Below, piece after piece: positions 15,788-22,494 of a stretch of 39,834 bases of DNA; the stretch's first letter is position 1, and every line of letters starts with the position of its first letter. The stretch lies in contig NZ_QFWW01000032.1 of NCBI RefSeq assembly GCF_003265345.1, forward strand, positions 1 to 39,834, read 5' to 3'. The stretch comes from Lentzea terrae. Lineage in GTDB: Bacteria > Actinomycetota > Actinomycetes > Mycobacteriales > Pseudonocardiaceae. Under the pieces are notes generated by a model. The model had not been told where the DNA came from. It worked only from the letters and a program-made list of their open reading frames with translations, and did no database searches. The translations under genes were made by a program, and so were the position numbers.

Positions 15788-16815
15788 CCGCCATGACCAC
15801 CATGACCGAAGCACCGGCCGCCGCACCGGGCACGGCCCGCAAACTGACCTACGTCAAGGCCTTCAACGAGGGACTCGCGCAGGCCATGCGCGAGGACGAG
15901 AACGTCTTCGTCGCCGGTGAGGACGTGGCCGGTTACGGCGGCGTGTTCCGCATGTTCGACAACCTGCTCGACGAGTTCGGGCCCCGCCGCATGATCGACA
16001 CACCCATCTCCGAGGCCGCGCTGGTCGGCCTCGGCGTCGGCGCCGCCGCGCGTGGCCTGCGACCCGTCGTCGACCTGATGTTCATGGACTTCATCGGCGT
16101 CTGCCTCGACCAGATCGTCAACCAGGCCGCCAAGATGAAGTACATGTTCGGCGGCGCCCTGTCCGTGCCGCTCACCATCACCACCGCCTCCGGCGCGGGC
16201 CTCGGCGCAGCCGCCCAGCACAGCCAGAGCCTGGAGGCCTGGCTCGCCCATGTTCCCGGCCTCAAGGTGGTCATGCCGTCCGACGCGTACACCGCCAAGG
16301 GCCTGACCGTCTCGGCCATCCGGGACGACAACCCGGTCGTCGTGATGCTGAACAAGGTCTTGCTGGGCAGCACCGGCGAGGTGCCCGAGGAGATCTACGG
16401 CATTCCGCTGGGCCAGGCGCACACCGCGCGGCAGGGCTCCGACGTCACCGTCATCGCTCTGGGCCGCATGGTGGGCGAGGCCCTCGCGGCGGCCGACGAA
16501 CTCGCGGCGCAGGGGGTGGAGATCGAGGTGATCGATCCCCGTACCGTGCAGCCCCTGGACACCGAGACCATGTTCGCCTCCGTGCGCCGGACCAACCGGG
16601 TGCTCGTGGTACACGAGGCCGTCACCTTCGGCGGACTCGGCGCGGAGATCGCCGCCCAGATCCAGGACGCGGCCTTCGACCACCTGGACGCGCCGGTCCT
16701 GCGCATCGGCGCCCCCTTCTCCCCGGTTCCCTTCTCCCCGGTCCTTGAGAAGGCGTACGTGCCCGATCGCGCGCGGATCGCCGAGGGCTGCCGCCGTCTC
16801 CTCGAAAGGTCGTGA
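15784..16815 (+). CDS. 2-oxo acid dehydrogenase E1 component, beta subunit
   Basis: 343 aa. It begins with KLTYVKAFNEGLAQAMREDE and contains FVAGEDVAGYGGVFR, DTPISEAALVGLGVGAA, QHSQSLEAWLAHVPGLKVVM and the C-terminal transketolase domain with EAVTFGGLGAEIAA, all in E1beta order. The ATG overlaps the E1alpha stop (ATGA). Further in-frame ATGs follow at 15793 and 15802. Near the 3' end the sequence PFSPVPFSPV is encoded by a near-perfect 15-base tandem repeat. It forms the alpha2beta2 E1 with its neighbour. Confidence 0.94.
   Translation: MTAMTTMTEAPAAAPGTARKLTYVKAFNEGLAQAMREDENVFVAGEDVAGYGGVFRMFDNLLDEFGPRRMIDTPISEAALVGLGVGAAARGLRPVVDLMFMDFIGVCLDQIVNQAAKMKYMFGGALSVPLTITTASGAGLGAAAQHSQSLEAWLAHVPGLKVVMPSDAYTAKGLTVSAIRDDNPVVVMLNKVLLGSTGEVPEEIYGIPLGQAHTARQGSDVTVIALGRMVGEALAAADELAAQGVEIEVIDPRTVQPLDTETMFASVRRTNRVLVVHEAVTFGGLGAEIAAQIQDAAFDHLDAPVLRIGAPFSPVPFSPVLEKAYVPDRARIAEGCRRLLERS
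16714..16743 (+). repeat. 15-base tandem duplication inside the E1beta gene
   Basis: CCCTTCTCCCCGGTT at 16714-16728 is followed directly by CCCTTCTCCCCGGTC at 16729-16743, differing in one base. It encodes PFSPV twice and keeps the frame. Related E1beta proteins commonly have one PFSPV or PYAPP motif here, so this looks like a recent small duplication. Confidence 0.7.
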
Positions 16816-18221
16816 CCGACGTGGCGGTCGAGGTTCTGCTGCCGAAGATCGGCCTCACCATGCAGGAAGGCATGATCGACGAATGGCTCGTGGCCACCGG
16901 CGCCGCCGTCGCCGAGGGCGACGCACTACTGCGGCTGGCCACCGACAAGGTGGACGTGGATGTCGAGGCGGAGGCCGGGGGGATGTTCCACCCCGTGGTC
17001 CAGGCGGGGACCACGGTCCCGGTCGGGACCCTCATCGGCTGGCTGCTGGCCGAGGGCGAGCAGCCACCGGACCCAGGGGGTACGCCGATGCCCGCCGGGC
17101 CGGCGGCCGTGGAGCCCGTGCGTGTCGGCGCTGCCTCCGCGGTGCCGACCCCGAACGGCGCGGCGAACTCTCCCAACGGCAGCGCCGCCCCACGCGGCGC
17201 CGGTGGCCGGCTCCTGTCCTCACCCAACGCACGGCGGGTGGCGGCCGGGGCTGACGTCGATCTCACCGCGGTACGCGGCACCGGGCCCGGTGGGAGGATC
17301 ATCTCCGAGGACGTGGAGGAGTTCTTGGCGGTCCTCCCCGGCGGTCTCGTCGCACCGGCCCCGCCGGGCGCTTCCGCCTCACCGCTGGTGCGCAAGCTGG
17401 CGAAGGAACGGGGCATCGATCTCTCCGAGGTGAACGGCACCGGCCCAGGCGGCTGGATCCGCAGGGCCGACCTCGAGGCCGTCACGATGACGCCCGCGCC
17501 GACGCCCGTGCGCCCTGGCGCCGAACCCCAGGCCGGCGACCTCCTCCCGCTCACCGGGATGCGCGGCACCATCGCCCGCCGGATGCACGCCAGCCTCCAG
17601 GAGATGGCGCAGCTGACACACGGCTACGAAGTGCGGATGGACGCCGTGGTGTCCCTGCGGGAGCGGCTCAAGGAGGACTGGGCCGACGGCGAGCTGCCGG
17701 TGCCCAGCCTCAACGACTTCCTGCTCAAGGCCGCCGCGCTGGCCCTGCGCCGCCACCCGCTGCTCAACGCGACGGTGCGGGAGGACGGCATCCATCTGCT
17801 CGGTGACATCCACCTCGGGTTCGCGGTGGCCGTTCCGGGTGGCCTGCTGGTCCCGGTGATCGAGGACGCGGGGGCACTGCCGCTGCCCGAGATCGCCCGC
17901 CGGTCGAGGGCCCTGGCCGAGGCCGCGCGCGAGGGGCGGATCTCCCCGGCCCGGCTGGAAGGCGCCACTTTCACGGTCACTTCGCTGGGCGGATACGGCG
18001 TCGACTTCTTCACGCCCGTCATCAACACCGGGAATGTCGCGATTCTCGGTGTGGGCAGGCTCAGGGACGGCGTCGAGTGGGTGGACGACCGGCCCGTGCG
18101 GACGCGGGTGCTCACCCTGAGCCTGACCTTCGACCACCGCGCCGTCGACGGGGCACCCGCGGCCGAATATCTGCGCACGGTCGGTGAACTGCTGCGCAAG
18201 CCCCTCCGCCTGCTGGTGTGA
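16812..18221 (+). CDS. Dihydrolipoamide acyltransferase (E2) with two peripheral-subunit-binding domains
   Basis: 469 aa. Domains in order: a lipoyl domain (about 5-80) with the lipoylated Lys46 in ATDKVDV; a first E3-binding domain (about 134-171) with RGTGPGGRIISEDV; a second E3-binding domain (about 188-224) with NGTGPGGWIRRADL; and the acyltransferase catalytic domain (about 243-469) with FDHRAVDG, giving His442 and Asp446. Alanine/proline/glycine-rich linkers separate them. Most E2 proteins carry one E3-binding domain, so the pair is unusual. The GTG start overlaps the E1beta stop by 4 bases. No E3 gene follows, so a shared dihydrolipoamide dehydrogenase from elsewhere must complete the complex. 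Confidence 0.93.
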   Translation: MTDVAVEVLLPKIGLTMQEGMIDEWLVATGAAVAEGDALLRLATDKVDVDVEAEAGGMFHPVVQAGTTVPVGTLIGWLLAEGEQPPDPGGTPMPAGPAAVEPVRVGAASAVPTPNGAANSPNGSAAPRGAGGRLLSSPNARRVAAGADVDLTAVRGTGPGGRIISEDVEEFLAVLPGGLVAPAPPGASASPLVRKLAKERGIDLSEVNGTGPGGWIRRADLEAVTMTPAPTPVRPGAEPQAGDLLPLTGMRGTIARRMHASLQEMAQLTHGYEVRMDAVVSLRERLKEDWADGELPVPSLNDFLLKAAALALRRHPLLNATVREDGIHLLGDIHLGFAVAVPGGLLVPVIEDAGALPLPEIARRSRALAEAAREGRISPARLEGATFTVTSLGGYGVDFFTPVINTGNVAILGVGRLRDGVEWVDDRPVRTRVLTLSLTFDHRAVDGAPAAEYLRTVGELLRKPLRLLV

Positions 18222-18247
18222 TCCGAGGCCTCGGCGACCCGGTCCGC

Positions 18248-18853
18248 TCAGGTGGCCGGGTCGGCGATCCGCTCGGCGAGCAGGCCGACCTCACGGACGA
18301 AGGAGCGGTGGCCGAGCGAGCGGTAGACGTCGTCGCCGCGGACCTGTGAGATCGCCGCGGTCTCCAACAGCGCCAGCAGGCCCAGGGCGATCACCGCCGC
18401 CTCCGCGTCGGAGACCGACGTGCGGGCCTTGCGGATCAGCAGCACCAGTTCACGCACCAGCGCCGTACGGCTCTCCTGCCGCAGCGCCTCCGCGTCATGG
18501 CTCATACCGGCCGACGACACGAAGAACACGGTGGCGGCCGACCGGTGCTCGCCCAGCCAGGCCAACAGCGCGGTAACGGCGGGACCGATGTCGGAGTCGG
18601 GAGTATGGGCCTCGGTGAGCGCCTCCATCTGTTCACGCAGCGCGGCCGCGAACACCCGCATACCTTCCACCAGGACCTGGTCCTTGGAGGAGAAGTGGTA
18701 GTACACCGCAGCCGAGGTCATCTCCGCGCGAGCGGCGATGTCGGCCACCGTCACCTCGTCCGGCGGCTGGGTGGCGAACAACTCCGTGGCCGCCTCGATC
18801 ACCCACTGCTTGCGCGAAGGACGGTGAGCGGCGCGGGTTCCGGATGTCGTCAT
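18248..18853 (-). CDS. TetR family transcriptional regulator
   Basis: 201 aa. The N-terminal helix-turn-helix (about 15-60) contains VTVADIAARAEMTSAAVYYHF; the rest is a helical ligand-binding domain. Such proteins usually repress nearby operons and are released by an acyl-CoA or pathway intermediate. It is convergent with the E2 gene (26 bases apart) and divergent from a second TetR gene. I chose the ATG at 18853; an alternative at 18877 adds 8 residues, and neither has a strong ribosome-binding site. Confidence 0.9.
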   Translation of the reverse strand: MTTSGTRAAHRPSRKQWVIEAATELFATQPPDEVTVADIAARAEMTSAAVYYHFSSKDQVLVEGMRVFAAALREQMEALTEAHTPDSDIGPAVTALLAWLGEHRSAATVFFVSSAGMSHDAEALRQESRTALVRELVLLIRKARTSVSDAEAAVIALGLLALLETAAISQVRGDDVYRSLGHRSFVREVGLLAERIADPAT

Positions 18854-18994
18854 GATGTCAAGTATGCCGGGAGCCATGAGCTCTGCAGTCACTTGTGCAG
18901 CTGGAATTACACGTTCCAACGTCGGAGTTACTGGATAGCATGGTCAGTACACGGGACGCGCGGACGCGGGTTCACGGCGGTCGCAGGGAGCATG
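18854..18994. promoter_or_regulatory. Divergent promoter region between two TetR genes
   Basis: This 141-base gap has AT-richer sequence and contains AGTTACTGGATAGC ending at 18939. Its core ACTGGATAGC (18930-18939) differs by one base from ACTGTATAGC, the reverse complement of 26685-26694. A TetR operator or a shared promoter element is likely here. The plus-strand gene has an AGGGAG ribosome-binding site at 18985-18990. Confidence 0.45.
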
Positions 18995-19648
18995 ATGGCC
19001 AGCACGGAGAACGGCAAACAGCCCGCCCACCGCCCCTCGCGACGGCAGCACATCATCACCGCCGCCGTACGGGTGTTCGGCCGGAACGGATTCGCGGAGA
19101 CCAGCATCCAGGACATCGCCGACGAGGCCCAAGTGGTGCCCACGGCCGTCTACTACCACTTCGACGGCAAGGAGGAGCTGCTCGAACTCGCCATGCGCCG
19201 GGTCTTCGACCAGCTGAACGCGGTCGTGGAGGCGGCCCGGCCGGAGTCCGAGCCGGGTGACGCGGAGGGCCTGCTGCGGGTCATCGACGCCGTGTGGGAC
19301 TGGGTGGAGCGGAACCCGGACGAGGCCCGCCTCTACCAGGTACAGATCGCCTCGGCCAGCGGCAGCGTCAAGGCGCTGAGGGACGAGTTCGAACAGCGGC
19401 ACGTCCAGCGAGGCTACGACTATCTGCCCGAGGGCACCACGCGCAGCCCCCGGGCGGCCAAGTCACGGCACGCGACGCAGGCACTCGCGGTCCGCACCCT
19501 GATCAGTACGACCATGCTCGTCACGGCGCTGCGGGCCGAGGGAGGGCTGCTGTCCCAACTGCCGTCCCAGGCCGTGCTGGAGGCGGTCAGGTCGCTGGCG
19601 CTGCGCATCGTCGTCGCCGACCAGAAGCCGGCCGCCGCACAGACCTGA
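18995..19648 (+). CDS. TetR family transcriptional regulator
   Basis: 217 aa. The DNA-binding domain (about 14-60) shows TSIQDIADEAQVVPTAVYYH, followed by a helical effector domain typical of fatty-acid-type TetR regulators (KstR2/FadR-like in outline). An ATG at 18992 precedes the chosen ATG, but the chosen one has better spacing to AGGGAG. It shares the leading AHRPSR sequence with the divergent TetR protein, so the two are probably related. It is convergent with the thiolase-like operon and is a candidate local regulator of the cluster. Confidence 0.9.
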   Translation: MASTENGKQPAHRPSRRQHIITAAVRVFGRNGFAETSIQDIADEAQVVPTAVYYHFDGKEELLELAMRRVFDQLNAVVEAARPESEPGDAEGLLRVIDAVWDWVERNPDEARLYQVQIASASGSVKALRDEFEQRHVQRGYDYLPEGTTRSPRAAKSRHATQALAVRTLISTTMLVTALRAEGGLLSQLPSQAVLEAVRSLALRIVVADQKPAAAQT

Positions 19649-19657
19649 CACACACGT

Positions 19658-19705
19658 CGGTTCACCGGGCAGCGGTTCGGTTCACCGGGTCAGCGTTCAC
19701 CTGGG
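19658..19705. repeat. Short tandem repeat between convergent genes
   Basis: CGGTTCACCGGG occurs at 19658-19669 and again at 19678-19689 (period 20), with a degenerate third copy CGTTCACCTGGG at 19694-19705. It lies in the 96-base gap between the TetR gene and the thiolase-like gene. No stem is evident, so it is not a standard terminator. Confidence 0.7.
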
Positions 19706-19744
19706 CAGCGGCTTCGCTCACCAGGCCACTGTGTCCGCCGCCTC

Positions 19745-20905
19745 TCAGGCCGTCAGTACCGCGCACGCGCTGATCCCGGGCGCCCCGTACACATGCGTGA
19801 AGCCCACCTGGGGAGCGCCCGGTACCTGTGCTCCCGGCGCCCGGCCCTGCAACTGCCGGACGACTTCGTGGAACTGGCGCAGCCCCGAGGCGCCGACGGG
19901 CTCACCGCCGGCCAGGCAGCCGCCGTCGGTGTTGACCGGGATCCGGCCTGTGGCGTCGGTGTCTCCGGCGGCCAGCAGTTCCTCCTGCTCGCCGTGGCCG
20001 CACAGCCCGGTCTCCGCCAGGTGGATCAGCTCCGAGCCGCTGTCGGTGTCCTGCAACTGGGCGACCCGCACATCCGCCGGCCGCAGACCGGCCCTGCGGA
20101 AGACCGCCTCCGCGGCGTCCACACTCGGGCTGCGGTGCGGCCCCGGCGGCAGCCAGGGCGAGAACACCTCGAACGACCCGAACCGCCGGGAGCGCAGCGC
20201 CAACGACGCCAGTCTGACCGGACGTTCGCACAGGTCGAAGGCGCGGTCGCCGAGGGCCAGGACCAGTGCCGCCGCACCCTGCCCAGGCGAGCAGAACATG
20301 TACTGGGTGAGCGGGGGACTGACCTCGGCGGAGTCGAGGATCTCCTGCTCCGTGAGCGGCTTGCGCCGCCAGGCCATGGGGTGCTGGGCGCCGTTGCGGA
20401 AGGCCCGTGCCGCGACCATGGCCAGCGCCCGTTCCGAGATGCCGTGCTCGTGCAGATACCGCCGGGTCTTCAGGGCGAAGAACTGGGTCGTCAGCATCAT
20501 GCCGCTCTCGGCGTACCAGTCGCCAAGGCCGTAGCGGGCCGCGGACACGTTGAAAGCGCCCCGTTCGTGCTTGTCGAAGCCCACCGCCAGGCCCAGCGAG
20601 GCCTCGCCCGCGCGGAGGGCGTTGGCCACCGCGAGCACGGTCGAGGCGCCGGTCGCGCAGCCGTTCTGCACGTTGACGAACGGCACACCGGTCAGGCCCA
20701 GGCGGCCCACCAGCGTGTCGGGCTTGCCGGACACGTCGGAGCCGCCGGCCGCGTAGCCGATGTCCTCCCAGCCGACACCGGCGTCGGCCAGAGCCTCGCG
20801 CACGGCCCGCTCGGCCATGGCCATCCCGGTGACGGTCTCGTCGCGGCCGAAGGGATGCATACCGCAGCCGACCACATAAACCTCGTCGGACCTCGCCCTG
20901 GTCAT
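19745..20905 (-). CDS. Thiolase-fold lipid-transfer-type protein, probable retro-aldolase subunit (Ltp2-like)
   Basis: 386 aa. The thiolase nucleophile position is kept (QNGCATGAST, Cys83), but the usual GHPxGA(T/S)G motif reads GGEPVGASG at about 333-341, with Glu in place of the catalytic His. A late GFTHVYGAPG contains a His near 372. This pattern resembles the SCP2-thiolase-like proteins that pair with DUF35 partners and cleave beta-hydroxyacyl-CoA by retro-aldol reaction in steroid side-chain degradation. The DUF35 gene is 31 bases upstream. The reaction here would release a ketone or aldehyde plus a short acyl-CoA. An ordinary thiolase activity is less likely but not excluded. Confidence 0.82.
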   Translation of the reverse strand: MTRARSDEVYVVGCGMHPFGRDETVTGMAMAERAVREALADAGVGWEDIGYAAGGSDVSGKPDTLVGRLGLTGVPFVNVQNGCATGASTVLAVANALRAGEASLGLAVGFDKHERGAFNVSAARYGLGDWYAESGMMLTTQFFALKTRRYLHEHGISERALAMVAARAFRNGAQHPMAWRRKPLTEQEILDSAEVSPPLTQYMFCSPGQGAAALVLALGDRAFDLCERPVRLASLALRSRRFGSFEVFSPWLPPGPHRSPSVDAAEAVFRRAGLRPADVRVAQLQDTDSGSELIHLAETGLCGHGEQEELLAAGDTDATGRIPVNTDGGCLAGGEPVGASGLRQFHEVVRQLQGRAPGAQVPGAPQVGFTHVYGAPGISACAVLTA

Positions 20906-20936
20906 GGATCCGTCCTGGTCGTCGGTCGGCCCTCGG

Positions 20937-21356
20937 TCATCGGTCCTCTTCCGGGTCCTGGCGGAACGCGAAGGTCAGCACCTCGGTCCCGTCCTCGTCG
21001 TGGTAGGCGGGCATCGTGGTGAGCCGGACCGGCAGCCCGATCCGTATCTCCCGGAGGGGCACCTCCAGCCGCGCCTCGACCAGCACCTCACCGAGGTCCA
21101 CATAGCCCACGTGATACGGCTGGAAACCCCCGGACGGCGGCCGGTACGGCGGCTTGGGCGGGAACGCCTGGAGTGTCCACGACCACACCAGGCCCCGCAC
21201 CGGCAGCACATGCGCGGACATGGTGCCGTCCGCACACCGGGGACACGAGTCCTGCCGGGGGAAGACGACGGTGTGGCATCCGGAGCACCGCGCGCCCACG
21301 AGCCGCGGGGGATCGACACCCTCGAACAGGCCCTCGGCCATGAGTCTGGTGGTCAT
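20937..21356 (-). CDS. DUF35 / OB-fold acyl-CoA-associated protein with zinc ribbon
   Basis: 139 aa. The rubredoxin-like zinc ribbon has Cys24, Cys27, Cys38 and Cys41 (CSGCHTVVFPRQDSCPRC), followed by an OB-fold with VWSWTL and PYHVGYVDL. Proteins of this kind form complexes with thiolase-like aldolases or MaoC hydratases. Its gene sits directly before the thiolase-like gene, so they probably form one enzyme. The ATG is preceded by AAGGCGGG and lies 19 bases after the acyl-CoA dehydrogenase stop. Confidence 0.88.
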   Translation of the reverse strand: MTTRLMAEGLFEGVDPPRLVGARCSGCHTVVFPRQDSCPRCADGTMSAHVLPVRGLVWSWTLQAFPPKPPYRPPSGGFQPYHVGYVDLGEVLVEARLEVPLREIRIGLPVRLTTMPAYHDEDGTEVLTFAFRQDPEEDR

Positions 21357-21375
21357 GACGTTCCCGCCTTCCTCG

Positions 21376-22494
21376 TCACCAGGCCAGCAGCTCGGCCAGT
21401 CGTTCCCGGTGGTGCGCGGCGTCACCCAGCAGGACTGCGTCGGACTGGGCACGCCGGAAGTACAGATGCGCGTCGTGCTCCCAGGTGAAGCCCATGCCGC
21501 CGTGGAGCTGAACGCACTCGGCGGCGACGGACACGAAGGCCTCGCAGCACCACGCCTGGGCCACCGCCGCCGCTTCGGCCAGCGCCTCGGGCGAGCCGGC
21601 CGCCCGGACCGCGCGTACCACCGCCGACCGTGCGGACTCGACCTGGAGCAGCATGTCGGCGCACGTGTGCTTGACCGCCTGGAAACCGCCGATCGCCCTG
21701 CCGAACTGGGTACGGTCCCGCACATGGGCCACCGTCATGTCCAACGCGGCCTGCGCGCCGCCCAGTTGCTCGGCGGCCAGTGCGACCAGGGCCACGTCCA
21801 GCGCACGGGAGACGACATCCGCGCCCTCGCCCCCAGTGGTCAGCGCCCGGACCTGAGCGCCGGAGAAGGCGACCACCGCCTGGCCCCGGCTGAGGTCCAG
21901 GGTGGGCACCCGGCGAACCGTGACCCCCGGCCCGCTCGGGTCGGCGAGAAAGAGGTCCACGCCGTCGGCCCCGATGCCGGCCACCACCAGCGCCTGGGCA
22001 TCGGCGCCGTCGAGGACGAACGGCACGGTGCCGTCGAGGATCGGGACACGGCCCTGCCAGGAGACGGCCACCGGCACGGCGTCGGACCGCCACGTTCCGT
22101 CGGGCGCCGCCACCGCCAGGGCGTGCACCGTGCCCTCGGCCAGCTCGGCCAGCGCCTTGTCGGCCGTACCGCAGCCGGCCAGCACCTGCCCGGCCAGCAC
22201 GGTGGAGGACAGCAGCGGTACCGGTGCCAGCGTCCTGCCCAACTCCTCGCAGACCACGGCGATCTCGGCCAGGCCGCCGATTCCTCCCGCCGACTCGGGC
22301 AGACCGAGGGCTGCGAGGCCGACCTGCCGGCCGAGGGTGTTCCACAACGCGGCGTCGATGCCGGGGGAGCGCTCGGGCAGCCGGCGCACCGCCGCGGTGC
22401 CCCCGGCGTCCGCGCACACCGACCGTACAGTTTCGCGCAGGTCGTCCAGTTCGCCGTCCGACAGGGCCCTGCCGTCGGTCACGGTGCTCGTCAT
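21376..22494 (-). CDS. Acyl-CoA dehydrogenase
   Basis: 372 aa. The N-terminal helical part has GLAALGLPESAGGIGGLAEI, the C-terminal helical domain has RTQFGRAIGGFQAVKHTCAD and QLHGGMGFTWEHDAHLYFRR. The central region is poorly conserved and the FSEP-type flavin motif is weak, as in the smaller subunits of heteromeric ChsE-type dehydrogenases. It may therefore pair with another acyl-CoA dehydrogenase of the cluster (2414 or 26747). Its ATG overlaps the stop of the PPDK-like gene by 4 bases (ATGA), indicating coupled translation. Confidence 0.9.
   Translation of the reverse strand: MTSTVTDGRALSDGELDDLRETVRSVCADAGGTAAVRRLPERSPGIDAALWNTLGRQVGLAALGLPESAGGIGGLAEIAVVCEELGRTLAPVPLLSSTVLAGQVLAGCGTADKALAELAEGTVHALAVAAPDGTWRSDAVPVAVSWQGRVPILDGTVPFVLDGADAQALVVAGIGADGVDLFLADPSGPGVTVRRVPTLDLSRGQAVVAFSGAQVRALTTGGEGADVVSRALDVALVALAAEQLGGAQAALDMTVAHVRDRTQFGRAIGGFQAVKHTCADMLLQVESARSAVVRAVRAAGSPEALAEAAAVAQAWCCEAFVSVAAECVQLHGGMGFTWEHDAHLYFRRAQSDAVLLGDAAHHRERLAELLAW

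Noticed and set aside
18224..18235. 12-base palindrome CCGAGGCCTCGG between the E2 and TetR genes
   Set aside because: It has no loop and is only GC-rich. With 26 bases between convergent genes, a terminator role cannot be supported.
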